Positions 25,662 through 33,860 of a stretch of 64,000 nucleotides of DNA are shown here, piece after piece. The DNA lies in contig JAWAHN010000001.1 in assembly GCA_038889235.1 (NCBI GenBank), positions 964,499 through 1,028,498 of the forward strand, read 5' to 3'. The position numbers were made by a program, and so were the translations under genes. Origin of the DNA: Candidatus Jordarchaeales archaeon (GTDB taxonomy: Archaea; Asgardarchaeota; Jordiarchaeia; Jordiarchaeales; Freyrarchaeaceae). Within the stretch, counting starts at the first letter, position 1. The number at the start of each line of letters is the position of its first letter. Under the pieces are notes generated by a model, which was not told the DNA's origin, searched no databases, and saw nothing but the letters and a program-made list of their open reading frames with translations.

Positions 25662-26594
25662 ATGTCGGAACTCTTATACGATGCGACTTTTACATGCAAA
25701 ATAAAAGCTTTTCTAAAAAACTTTCGTCAAAATCGTTTTTTGTCGAACTTTATAGAATTGTTCGAAGCAAGTCGACGGAACACTCTCGACTTCCTGGTAA
25801 AGACCATTCGTAAAATTTTTTCTAAGGGGCTTTGCAATATCAGAACGGAAGCTAGAAAAGCAACTTTAGATCTGTTGGGGGGGCGAAAATTATTGAAGCT
25901 CGTCTGCGTCTCACCAGCATTTAACGAAGAGCGGACAGTTGCAAGCGTAGTAGAAAAGGCGTCAAGATATGTCGATGAAGTGATAGTTGTAGATGATGGG
26001 AGCACGGATAACACCCGCAAGAAAGCTCTAGAAGCGGGAGCAATAGTGATTAGTCACCCCCGAAATCTAGGAAAAGGAGCCGCCTTAAAAACAGGTTTCA
26101 AAATAGCACTTGAGCGTGGTGCCGACGTAATTATTTCGATTGACGCTGACGGACAACATGATCCCGACGAGATCCCACGTTTAATATCTGCAATGGAACG
26201 CGGGAATTTTGATATAGTTATTGGTTCGAGATTTCTAGGCGATATAAGCAGCATGCCGACTCCACGGATATTTAGCAATACAATAACATCGAGCTTCTTA
26301 CGTCTCTTCTTCGGAATACCCGTGACAGATAGTCAGAGCGGTTTTCGTGCATTTAAAAGGAAGGTTATCGAATCTGTTAGTTTTTCTGACCCCAGATTCG
26401 CAGCTGAAACTGAAATACTGATCAACGCAAAACAAAAAGGCTTCAAAATAGGTGAGGTAAAAATAAAGACAATCTATGGCGAAGAGAAATCAAAAATGAG
26501 AATAGTTGAAGACACGCTTAGATGGATTAAATTAGTAACCAAATACCTTCTACTTTCATTACTTAGAATGAGACGCCCAGAAAGACCCTGCTAA
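25662..26594 (+). CDS. Family 2 glycosyltransferase (dolichol-phosphate-mannose synthase-like)
   Basis: GT-A glycosyltransferase transferring a sugar from a nucleotide donor, probably to a lipid phosphate. Motifs: SPAFNEERTVASVV, VDEVIVVDDGSTDNT, IISIDADGQHDPDEI (metal-binding DxD) and the acceptor-site PVTDSQSGFRAFKR. There are no C-terminal membrane helices. The frame opens at ATG 25662 (310 residues), but homologues begin near residue 78, where a TTG (25893) would start a 233-residue protein. The first 77 residues show no known domain, so the start is uncertain. Confidence 0.8.
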   Translation: MSELLYDATFTCKIKAFLKNFRQNRFLSNFIELFEASRRNTLDFLVKTIRKIFSKGLCNIRTEARKATLDLLGGRKLLKLVCVSPAFNEERTVASVVEKASRYVDEVIVVDDGSTDNTRKKALEAGAIVISHPRNLGKGAALKTGFKIALERGADVIISIDADGQHDPDEIPRLISAMERGNFDIVIGSRFLGDISSMPTPRIFSNTITSSFLRLFFGIPVTDSQSGFRAFKRKVIESVSFSDPRFAAETEILINAKQKGFKIGEVKIKTIYGEEKSKMRIVEDTLRWIKLVTKYLLLSLLRMRRPERPC

Positions 26595-26691
26595 AAGAAC
26601 CTCCCAAGAAGAAAAGTAAGATTTTTTAGGTCTCACCATCATTCTTAGTAGTGAAGTGCGGGGGTAGCCAAGCAGGTCAACGGCGCCGGAC

Positions 26692-26713
26692 ACTTGCTCC
26701 ACGTAAGCCGGTC
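26692..26713 (+). other. BHB intron in tRNA-Leu anticodon loop (32/33), 22 nt
   Basis: Central helix CCGG (exon) with CCGG (intron), four Watson-Crick pairs. The inner stem is CTT/AAG with loop GCTCCACGT. Bulges are ACA and TCT, cut after the second base. The joined exons read CCGGAC-TCAAGA and restore the seven-base anticodon loop. Confidence 0.88.
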
Positions 26714-26732
26714 TCAAGATCCGGTCCCGTAG

Positions 26733-26746
26733 AAATTGTTGCGGAC
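26733..26746 (+). other. BHB intron in tRNA-Leu variable arm, 14 nt
   Basis: Central helix CCGT/GCGG (one G-U), with an inner stem of only AA/TT around loop TTG. Cutting bulges AGA and ACG after the second base joins CCCGTAG to GGGTTC, the standard archaeal tRNA-Leu variable arm. At 14 bases it is near the lower limit for tRNA introns. Confidence 0.8.
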
Positions 26747-26763
26747 GGGTTCGGGGGTTCGAA

Positions 26764-26787
26764 AGAGGTTCAAAATTACTCCGAACA
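26764..26787 (+). other. BHB intron in tRNA-Leu T loop (59/60), 24 nt
   Basis: Central helix TTCG (T-loop exon) with CGAA (intron), four Watson-Crick pairs. The inner stem is GAG/CTC. Bulges AAA and CAT are cut after the second base, joining TTCGAA to T and closing the T loop. tRNA-Ser(CGA) has an intron at the same position. Confidence 0.88.
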
Positions 26788-26809
26788 TCCCTCCCCCCGC
26801 ACTACTACT

Positions 26810-27085
26810 TCAAGTTTTGAGCTTTTTCAATTCTTCCACAAATTTAAGCAACAGTGCAGTTTTCTGATTTTCCTCATTTACTTTAATGACTCTCATTTGT
26901 TTCCACTTTCCTACTTCAACAACAATACCTTCTTCAAGAAGTCTATCTACAATCCTGCCAACAGTACTGGGCGAAACACCGACTTTCTCAGCTATCTCTG
27001 ACAAGTTAAAAAAAGTCCCTTTGTTCTCAAGTAAAAATTCCAGTATTCTTGTCTGCGCCCGTCCACCAAATATTCTTTCAAGCAT
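26810..27085 (-). CDS. Winged-helix DNA-binding protein
   Basis: 91 residues. The helix-turn-helix region reads NLSEIAEKVGVSPSTVGRIVDRLLEEG, with a beta wing following (VVEVGKWKQMRVIKVN), as in ArsR/MarR-like archaeal regulators. There is no ligand domain or metal site. Its ATG overlaps the end of pyrH by eight bases, so the two are co-translated. It may regulate pyrimidine genes, but only the position suggests this. Confidence 0.75.
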   Translation of the reverse strand: MLERIFGGRAQTRILEFLLENKGTFFNLSEIAEKVGVSPSTVGRIVDRLLEEGIVVEVGKWKQMRVIKVNEENQKTALLLKFVEELKKLKT

Positions 27086-27791
27086 TAGAATCCCCCAACT
27101 GCTCGGGAGATATAACCGTCCCTACTTTTTCACCTTTAATGATACGAATCATGTTTTCCGGTTGTTTACCGTTAAAAATTACTACCTTCACTTTTGACCT
27201 TTCAACTATCTTTAACGCAACCAAGTCAAATAATTCGTACTTTCCGGCAATATGGCTTTTCGACATAATTATCTCGCCAAAACATTTGACACTTAATTCT
27301 GGGATAATCTTAGCATTCGGATCTTTTTTTGGGTCCGATGTGAAAACACCCTCCACATCTGTTGCGTTTAAAAGAACATTCGCCCCTAACCTTTCAGCTA
27401 CAAGCGCCGCTACAGCGCTTGTAGACTGTCCTGGCTGTAATCCTCCCACGATAACGGTCTTCCCCGTCGCATATGCCTGAGCCACCTCGTCTAACGTTTG
27501 GGGAATAGTAGGGTAAGCGTCTTCACCCATAGCTGCTATTAACAAATAACCGTTTAATCTCGTAGCCTGTATCCCTATGACGTCGCATAAACCCTCAGAA
27601 GCGTTAAGATTGCGTGCGTAGTTTATAAAGCGCCTAGATATGGCTCCCCCTCCAACCACCACAGCCGCAACATCTACGCCCTCCCTCTTCACTTGCCTGA
27701 TCACCTTAGCATACTCTTTCACCAGTGCCAAATTTATTTCTCCTTCCTTACTCTGAAGAATTGAACCGCCCAGTTTTATGACAACCCTCAA
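27078..27791 (-). CDS. pyrH: UMP kinase, archaeal type
   Basis: 237-residue amino-acid-kinase-family enzyme phosphorylating UMP to UDP. VIKLGGSIL starts the protein (phosphate loop), then AAVVVGGGAISR, TVIVGGLQPGQSTSAVAA (UMP site typical of archaeal PyrH), NATDVEGVFTSDP and the ATP-site Lys in SKSHIAGKYELFD. TTG start with GGAGGTGAAGG upstream. The archaeal form is shorter than the bacterial hexamer, as here. Confidence 0.92.
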   Translation of the reverse strand: MRVVIKLGGSILQSKEGEINLALVKEYAKVIRQVKREGVDVAAVVVGGGAISRRFINYARNLNASEGLCDVIGIQATRLNGYLLIAAMGEDAYPTIPQTLDEVAQAYATGKTVIVGGLQPGQSTSAVAALVAERLGANVLLNATDVEGVFTSDPKKDPNAKIIPELSVKCFGEIIMSKSHIAGKYELFDLVALKIVERSKVKVVIFNGKQPENMIRIIKGEKVGTVISPEQLGDSNA

Positions 27792-27883
27792 GGGAGACCT
27801 TCACCTCCTTTCTATCACCAAGTAGTTTTTAAATAAAAACATCTCTCTTAAATTAGACTAGCAGCTAAAACGGTGCATGCCAC

Positions 27884-30556
27884 TTGCCGGCGGTCTCTAT
27901 GTCCAAAATACGTGGAGTATTGACTCCGAAACGCGTATCCTTATTCACTGTTGGATTAATTATAGCCGCTCTTTCATGGGTGGACTACTTCTTAATATAC
28001 TACTTTGAGGACGCCTTTCACGCTTACATACACTTCTTCTTCCGAGACATCTACGTAACGCATACTATCCAAGAGTTCTTTCAAGGCACAGCGCCCATAC
28101 TTATTTTCCTAGTGGCTTCTATAAGTGGCGGCATAATTGATGGCTTGGCCATAACTAGTCTTTCATCTTTAGTGTTCACTTTCGGTAAACAAACCCAACT
28201 TCGCGTCCTCATCCTAAGCCTGTCATATCAGCCGAGACTCGGATGGGAGTACGGCATAATTCTTACGTTTATGGCTGCAGGATTTATCGGCAGCTTCTTC
28301 TCGCAATTCAATGTTTACAGTATAATATGGAGAAGCGTAAAATCTGGACTTAAAGTTCCAAAAGTTTTCTTACCATTCATCTTCTTCTCAGCTTTACCTA
28401 TAATCATAGGGAAGTGTGCAGGTACATGGTATATTTCATCTTCAAGAATGGTTTTCTTCAATTGGTCCATAACGACAAATGAGATAATAGTGGCAGCTTT
28501 CATATATTCTCTGTTGTCATCTTCCCTTCCCTCTTTCTTCAGTAAGCGTTTTTGGAGTGGCACGGCTATAGGTGGAACCATAAGCCTATCTTCATTCATA
28601 GGCCTTCTAGGAAGCGGAACAGAAAGAATTATTCATGATCTCATTTGGCTCCCATATTACATAGTTGTTGAAGGAGGTATTAAGAGCAGTTATCTCGCTG
28701 CAACCGTCATGGCCGCCCTTTTCATTTTCGTTTCCTCATTATGGGGTGGTTTTTGGGGCTCGGTGGGAAGAATCTCATCGTACACTTCACCGCCAGCTGA
28801 AGTGACCAAACCACACATGAAAGCATATATCTTTCGAGACTTATGGTCTAACTTTTTCCTCCACGGGAAAAATAAGGTGAATGAATTTGAAAGCAAAGTG
28901 AAAGGCAAGTCTGCTATAGCGAAAATCTTTCTAAAAACGGGCGAATATATAACCTATGAAAAAATGGATCGTGTTTCACGAGACGAAAAGTTCCCGATGC
29001 CCGAACCAGAACTTGAGATAATACCGCTTAGCGACAATAAATGCATGTTACGGGTGATAAAAACCGGCGATACGCTCGGGCCCTTTGTAAATCCAGATTA
29101 CTTAGAATCAAAATACGAACCCGTTTGGAATCCGCTGGCGCTCAAATACCGCGCAGCAATAGTTAAAGCCTTTCTTCCTGTTATAATCGGAGCAGCGTTT
29201 CTCGCCTCCACTTTCTTTTTCCTAAATATAATCCCATGGGTTTCCATAATGTTAAACCCTATTCGCATTTTTCTAATGACCGGCCAAACGGTACTTCTCG
29301 TAGTGTCATCGTTCCTCTTCTTTGTTGTACTAGTTTCGTTCGTGGCGTATTGGGCGAGGAAATCCCTACCAGCACTTTCAATAAGACCTGAAAGCGCCCC
29401 TGCAGTGTTCATGATAGGCATTATATCCTCCAGCTTATTCATTTTCTTGGAATATTTCATAGTTCGCCTCGCGGAGTTCTTAAACATAAACATAATAGCA
29501 TCACCATACATGCTTCTCTTAGGTGTCCCCCTAGAAAGATGGTTTAGCAATTGGCTTTCAATATTCGAATACAACACGCAATTAATCCTCTTCGAATACA
29601 ACCGCGTTTTCTCTGCATGCTACTATGGAACCGTTTTCCTCATGATCGCTGCCTTGCTTATAGGTCTTTCAGAAGTTCAAGTAATGGGTCTAGAACGGTA
29701 CAACCTCTACTTTTACGCTTCTAACGGCCCCTTATTCCCATACAAGAACCGCCACGACGCTCCCATTTGGCTTGAAGGGAACTATTACTGGGTAATGAGA
29801 TACATATACTGGTGGCCGGGAGAGTTTACAATTTCATCAAAAGCCTTGTATGCGTCTGATTACGAGCGCGTAGAACTGTGGGTGAACGCTGAAACCGGGG
29901 AGTTAGAGTGGGTGGTTTCAGACTACCACTGGAGAGAACTATTCTATAGGGTCCCAGCTGACGGAAAAGAGCATTATGTAATCGTTGATTTCAACATGAA
30001 CTTTCACACACCAGAGATAACGCTGGTTCACCCAGAAGAACTACCTAGATACCAGGTTCCAGAAGCTATAAAAGACCTTTTCATAGAATCTTTGAAAATA
30101 ACCCTGAAACGAATTAAAGAATTCTTTTTAGCAATACGTATACGTTTATTTCCAGAAGAAGAAATTAAAAAAATTAAAAAAACGTTTAGAAAACGTGTCG
30201 AATTCATAGAAACATACTTAATAGATATAGCGCCAGGTGCTCGAAGACTTTGCGCCCATGTCGCTGCAAATCTCCCGTGGTCTTTTTGGAGATACCCATT
30301 TGGTGTTCATTCGATAAAGAAAGACAGCAGAAAGTATCTTTACAGAGAGAAAGGGTATGTTCCTCCCGTGATAAAGTCTCCTTTACACTATGTTAAAGTG
30401 AAAATTGATGGAGAAGGGTATCCAGCAGTAGAACCTCGCCACATCTGCCCAAGGTGTTCAGCACCCATCCAGATAAAATACGACTCAAGAGAGACAACCG
30501 ATTGGGTATGCCCCTCCTGCAAGATTGATGTTCGCCACTTCTCGGTCTTCCGCTAA
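27884..30556 (+). CDS. Large polytopic membrane protein with C-terminal zinc ribbon, unknown
   Basis: 890 residues (ATG at 27899 is an alternative start to TTG 27884). About 11 hydrophobic helices occupy residues 15-610, with a soluble stretch at about 300-410 between helices 7 and 8. The last 250 residues are soluble, rich in aromatic residues, and end in a ribbon with CPRCSAPI and CPSCKIDV. The Tyr/Trp-rich segment around MRYIYWWPGEF precedes a beta-rich part. I see no transport, glycosyltransferase or peptidase motif. It could be a membrane assembly or surface protein, but I do not recognise a family. Confidence 0.6.
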   Translation: MPAVSMSKIRGVLTPKRVSLFTVGLIIAALSWVDYFLIYYFEDAFHAYIHFFFRDIYVTHTIQEFFQGTAPILIFLVASISGGIIDGLAITSLSSLVFTFGKQTQLRVLILSLSYQPRLGWEYGIILTFMAAGFIGSFFSQFNVYSIIWRSVKSGLKVPKVFLPFIFFSALPIIIGKCAGTWYISSSRMVFFNWSITTNEIIVAAFIYSLLSSSLPSFFSKRFWSGTAIGGTISLSSFIGLLGSGTERIIHDLIWLPYYIVVEGGIKSSYLAATVMAALFIFVSSLWGGFWGSVGRISSYTSPPAEVTKPHMKAYIFRDLWSNFFLHGKNKVNEFESKVKGKSAIAKIFLKTGEYITYEKMDRVSRDEKFPMPEPELEIIPLSDNKCMLRVIKTGDTLGPFVNPDYLESKYEPVWNPLALKYRAAIVKAFLPVIIGAAFLASTFFFLNIIPWVSIMLNPIRIFLMTGQTVLLVVSSFLFFVVLVSFVAYWARKSLPALSIRPESAPAVFMIGIISSSLFIFLEYFIVRLAEFLNINIIASPYMLLLGVPLERWFSNWLSIFEYNTQLILFEYNRVFSACYYGTVFLMIAALLIGLSEVQVMGLERYNLYFYASNGPLFPYKNRHDAPIWLEGNYYWVMRYIYWWPGEFTISSKALYASDYERVELWVNAETGELEWVVSDYHWRELFYRVPADGKEHYVIVDFNMNFHTPEITLVHPEELPRYQVPEAIKDLFIESLKITLKRIKEFFLAIRIRLFPEEEIKKIKKTFRKRVEFIETYLIDIAPGARRLCAHVAANLPWSFWRYPFGVHSIKKDSRKYLYREKGYVPPVIKSPLHYVKVKIDGEGYPAVEPRHICPRCSAPIQIKYDSRETTDWVCPSCKIDVRHFSVFR

Positions 30557-30590
30557 CATTGTATTCAAAGCCGATAGTGGTGTACCCCTT

Positions 30591-31424
30591 ATGCACCCCC
30601 TTGTAGTGTTTGGGCTCTTCACTCTGAGTTTCACAATTGGTTTGTCAGGTGCCCTAAGCCCGGGTCCTCTATTGGTTGTTACTGTTTATTCAAGCCTGAG
30701 GAGGGGGTTGCGCGGCGGTCTTTTAACGGTTTCTGGCCATCTTTTAATTGAAGCCCCGCTGATAGTTGCTCTAGCATACGGTGCAAGTAGCGTGTTAACT
30801 AACGAAACAGTCAAACTAGTTATAATGCTAATTGGCGGATGCATGCTGTTCCTTTTGGGAAGTTACACCATACTTTCCGCAAAGCGCATGGATCTAACTA
30901 AAGTTTTACCTCCTCTTGCAACTAATGCGTCTGCTGAAAACCGCGTCTCGCTTCACCCAACGCTTTCTGGGATCATTGCAACCGCGTCTAATCCTTTCTT
31001 CTGGGTATGGTGGGCTACTATAGGTCTCGCCATGATGACTTATGCGCCTCTAATTGTCATGGCAAACTTAAACCCCATACTGTACTGGTCTTCACTGAAG
31101 GTATTATTTGACGCAGCACGTTCTCTCCTCGAAAACTTACCCACCCCGGTTCATCTGTTTGTTTTTCTTCATAATTTGTCGTATGTATTCTCCCAAATGG
31201 TTGACTTCAATTACTTTTTTGTTGGGTCCACGCTCATAGGTTGGGTCATTATTGCACTAGGACACTTTTCAAGCGACATAGCATGGTATACCTCAGTTTC
31301 CGTGGTTGCAGCAAAAAGTGTCCGTTTCCTAAGCACCAAGTTATACCAGAAAATTACACTTCTATGCGGTCTAAGTCTCCTCCTTTTTGGATTACTATTC
31401 CTCACTTCATCGTTCCTCTTTTAA
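30591..31424 (+). CDS. LysE-type exporter
   Basis: Polytopic membrane protein, 277 residues from the preferred ATG 30591; the frame is open 22 codons further into the previous gene. LysE/RhtB features: GLSGALSPGPLLVVT near the N-terminus (the family's SPGP), GGLLTVSGHLLIEAPLI and SNPFFWVWWATIGLA in the middle. It is about 70 residues longer than typical LysE, because of an insertion between the fourth and fifth helices (residues 155-210). Export of amino acids or related solutes is likely; the substrate is unknown. Confidence 0.72.
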   Translation: MHPLVVFGLFTLSFTIGLSGALSPGPLLVVTVYSSLRRGLRGGLLTVSGHLLIEAPLIVALAYGASSVLTNETVKLVIMLIGGCMLFLLGSYTILSAKRMDLTKVLPPLATNASAENRVSLHPTLSGIIATASNPFFWVWWATIGLAMMTYAPLIVMANLNPILYWSSLKVLFDAARSLLENLPTPVHLFVFLHNLSYVFSQMVDFNYFFVGSTLIGWVIIALGHFSSDIAWYTSVSVVAAKSVRFLSTKLYQKITLLCGLSLLLFGLLFLTSSFLF

Positions 31425-31501
31425 CACCAAAAGTAGTTTAACACTTTAGAGCTGCCGCCCCTGTTTTCGTCGCTTCCTTTTACTCCAGCTTTATGGGCTT
31501 A

Positions 31502-31515
31502 ACATATTTAAAACC
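31502..31515 (+). promoter_or_regulatory. TATA-like box upstream of the split GTPase gene
   Basis: ACATATTTAAAACC lies 75 bases before the GTPase ATG in a 164-base gap and matches the archaeal TATA consensus. It shows the split gene has its own promoter region and argues that the gene is expressed. Confidence 0.5.
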
Positions 31516-31588
31516 TTTCAGTTATTTTCCTTCAGTGAAGTCGCAAATATGAAGATTAATTGAAGAAAGAAAAAGGAGGTTTTAGTAT

Positions 31589-32181
31589 ATGTCGAAAGAA
31601 CTTATCTACAAAGTAATTCTCGCAGGGGACGGAGACGGGCTGGTGTATTCCTCTAACTGAGACACCAACCCGCCGGAACTGTAGGAAAGACCAGTCTAAT
31701 CTCTCAGTACATTAGTGGAAAATTCCAAGTCGAGTACAAGAAGACTATACATGGGTAGAATTACTACCCGTGGGTTAAAGGCATCGATATATTCTCGAAA
31801 ATACTTAAGGTAGGTGACTCTGCAGTTAAACTAGTAATTTGGGACCTTGGAGGGCAACCTCACTTTAAACATGTCCGAAGTAGTTTCTATCAGGGCGCTA
31901 TGGGCGCCATGCTTGTTTACGACATAACGCGCCGCTCCACGTTCGAAAATTTAGAAAACTGGAGGAAAGAAATGCTGAAAAACACGAAAGAAGAACCAGT
32001 CACTATAGTTATAGGGAACAAAGTTGATCTTGCGCACTTGCGCGAAGTAAGAACAGAGGATGGAAAAAAATATGCCAAAGAGATAAACGCTCCTTTTTTT
32101 GAAACATCCGCAAAGGACGGCAAGAACGTTGAGGCCGCCTTTGAGACGTTAGTCAAAATGATCTTAGAAAGGAAAAAATGA
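31589..32181 (+). CDS. Ras/Rab-like small GTPase, interrupted by two introns
   Basis: ATG 31589 follows AAGGAGGT. Exons 31589-31634, 31679-31748 and 31779-32181 total 519 bases and encode 172 residues. Spliced motifs: P-loop GDGAVGKTSLI (G1), KKTIGIDIF (G2 region), WDLGGQPHF (G3), GNKVDL (G4) and ETSAKDG (G5), plus YDITRRSTFENLENW typical of Rab/Ras. Unspliced, exon 1 runs into TGA inside intron 1, exon 2 into TAG inside intron 2, and the P-loop is absent. It ends ERKK with no C-terminal Cys, so prenylation is not expected. Asgard genomes are rich in such GTPases; the partner is unknown. Confidence 0.88.
31635..31678 (+). other. Putative BHB intron 1 of the GTPase gene, 44 nt
   Basis: It interrupts the P-loop codon GCT (Ala). 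The inner stem CGGGCTGGTGT/ACACCAACCCG has one C-A mismatch. The central helix is ACGG (exon) with CCGG (intron), three pairs and an outer A-G. Bulges AGA and AAC are cut after the second base. Joined exons read GDG-A-VGKTS. The intron contains an in-frame TGA and is not a multiple of three. Confidence 0.85.
31749..31778 (+). other. Putative BHB intron 2 of the GTPase gene, 30 nt
   Basis: The inner stem CATGGGTAG/CTACCCGTG (one G-U) has loop AATTA. The central helix GACT/GGTT makes four pairs, two of them G-U. Bulges ATA and AAA are cut after the second base. The join gives ACT-ATA-GGC-ATC, encoding TIGI in the switch I region. The length is a multiple of three but contains an in-frame TAG. 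Confidence 0.83.
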
Positions 32182-32320
32182 TATATTTTGTCTTTTTCCT
32201 ATATCACAGAAGATAGGTTTACACAGTCTTCCTTATCGTCTTTAGGAGAACGCTTAAAAATTGGTTACCTTACGTATTCTTGTAAACGCCCGCCAGCTAG
32301 CGACTCTTGGAGGCTTTTAG

Positions 32321-33265
32321 TTGGGGCGAACTGTTGTAGTATTGGATCCAATACATGCCAGCGGAATCGAACTGATACAGAAAGCAGGGTTTAACGTTAT
32401 CGAGGCTTACGACTCTCCACCAAATGCTGTAGAAGAATTTATCAAAAACGCTGACGTCGTTATAGTTAGAAGTAGAACTAAGGTTACTCGTTCTCTAATA
32501 GAGAAAGCACCACATTTAAAATTAATAGCGCGATGTGGAGTAGGCCTTGATAACATTGACTTAAAGGCCGCCGAGGAACGCGGAATATGTGTAATTAATT
32601 CCCCTGAATCATCCGCCGTTTCTGTCGCAGAGTTGACTATAGGCCTCATATTATCTCTTCTCAGAATGATCCCCCTTGCAGATCGTTCCATGAAAGACGG
32701 AAAGTGGCTTAAAAAAGAACTTGAGGGCACCCAATTTTATGGAAAAACATTAGGGATAATAGGGTTTGGAAGAATAGGGCAAGCTGTCGCAGAACGCGCG
32801 TTAGCTTTCGGAGCAAAAATTATTGCGTATGATGTCGATGAAAGCAAGGCATCCATCGCTAAAAAGATGGGCATTACTTTTGTCTCCGGTCCAGGATCCT
32901 TAGAATTTTTACTGAGAAATTCCGACATAGTATCCTTGCATGTTCCATTGAGTGAAGAAACTCGTAAACTAATAGGTCCGCGGGAGCTGGAATTAATGAA
33001 GCCAGGCTCTTATCTGGTTAACACAGCGCGTGGAGGACTTATCGACGAAGAAGCACTCTACCAAGCGTTAAAGAGTGGGAAACTTGCAGGAGCAGCGTTA
33101 GATGTTTTCAGTGAAGAACCACCGAAAAATAAGGACCTCATTTCCCTACCTAACGTGATCTGCACTCCCCACATAGGGGCTTCTACCTACGAGTGCCAGC
33201 TGGCGAACGCTGTTGAAATAGCCCAAAAAATCGTCGATTTTTTCAAAAGTGAGCGGAACGCATAA
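32321..33265 (+). CDS. serA: D-3-phosphoglycerate dehydrogenase-like 2-hydroxyacid dehydrogenase
   Basis: 314 residues, NAD-dependent D-2-hydroxyacid dehydrogenase. The Rossmann motif GIIGFGRIGQAVAERA is near residue 150, with substrate and catalytic residues in IARCGVGLDNIDL, NTARGGLIDEEAL (Arg), DVFSEEPP (Glu region) and CTPHIGAST (His). It lacks the C-terminal ACT domain of longer SerA enzymes, so feedback by serine is not expected. TTG start after TTGGAGG. First step of serine synthesis is likely, but glyoxylate reductase cannot be excluded. Confidence 0.83.
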   Translation: MGRTVVVLDPIHASGIELIQKAGFNVIEAYDSPPNAVEEFIKNADVVIVRSRTKVTRSLIEKAPHLKLIARCGVGLDNIDLKAAEERGICVINSPESSAVSVAELTIGLILSLLRMIPLADRSMKDGKWLKKELEGTQFYGKTLGIIGFGRIGQAVAERALAFGAKIIAYDVDESKASIAKKMGITFVSGPGSLEFLLRNSDIVSLHVPLSEETRKLIGPRELELMKPGSYLVNTARGGLIDEEALYQALKSGKLAGAALDVFSEEPPKNKDLISLPNVICTPHIGASTYECQLANAVEIAQKIVDFFKSERNA

Positions 33266-33279
33266 ACGCCTTTAGGTTA

Positions 33280-33762
33280 TCAGGAAAGTCTTTCTAGGAT
33301 TACATGTGCCTCCGTTGACAAAACGCCCTCTATCTGAGATATTTTCTTCAAGAAACTGTTAAGTTTGTTCCTGTTGACTTCCGCAATTAAATCAATCTCT
33401 CCTGTTACTCTGAAAATTCGCGTTGCACCTGCTTCTGCAATCTTCTTGTAAGCGTTTTCTCTCTCATGCGGGTTAACTTTTATCAGAACAAAGGCTGAGA
33501 TATCCGCTTCACCCAAAGCACTTAGCCCCTTTTCTGTCACGTCTATAAATCCTCTCCCCGTCCTTATGTATCCTTTTTCCCTCAATTTCTTTAAATGGGC
33601 ATTTAATGCCTGTCTGGTAATTCCAAGCTCTCTAGAAATTTCAGTTTGAGACTTATATGTAGTACAGACCGAAATTGGTTTTCCATCGAAAACAAGCTTC
33701 TTCAGTATCTGAATTTGTTTATCAGTAAGTCCCTCCCCTTCCTTCATTAGGGGTTCCTCCAA
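33280..33762 (-). CDS. Lrp/AsnC-type transcriptional regulator
   Basis: 160 residues. An N-terminal helix-turn-helix (QTEISRELGITRQALNAHLKKLREKGYI) is followed by a RAM-like ligand domain (AFVLIKVNPHERENAYKKI...GEIDLIAEV). It is convergent with serA and divergent from the alpha/beta hydrolase gene. Local regulation of serA or another amino-acid gene is possible. The effector is not predictable. Confidence 0.82.
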   Translation of the reverse strand: MEEPLMKEGEGLTDKQIQILKKLVFDGKPISVCTTYKSQTEISRELGITRQALNAHLKKLREKGYIRTGRGFIDVTEKGLSALGEADISAFVLIKVNPHERENAYKKIAEAGATRIFRVTGEIDLIAEVNRNKLNSFLKKISQIEGVLSTEAHVILERLS

Positions 33763-33860
33763 GAAACATTTTTTATGACCCGAGTGATTTTAATTTTGTT
33801 ATGGAGCACAAAATTATTATTTTTCCGTTTTTGAACTGAGGATAAGGAGAGCGATAAATT

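Larger units (their letters stand above)
26658..26801 (+). tRNA. tRNA-Leu(CAA) with three introns
   Basis: Class II tRNA. Acceptor GCGGGGG/CCCCCGC, A73, no encoded CCA (followed by CTA). D arm is GCCA-AGCAGGTCAA-CGGC. After removing three introns, the anticodon arm is CCGGA-CTCAAGA-TCCGG (anticodon CAA), the variable arm CCC-GTAG-GGG and the T arm GGGGG-TTCGAAT-CCCTC. The mature length is 84 bases, normal for archaeal tRNA-Leu. Each intron fits the same bulge-helix-bulge geometry, and the unspliced gene does not fold as a tRNA. Confidence 0.93.

Noticed and set aside
31900-32181. A 93-residue GTPase fragment starting at ATG 31900, or a pseudogene
   Set aside because: All missing motifs are present upstream and are restored in frame by two introns of the same geometry, so decay is less likely than splicing.
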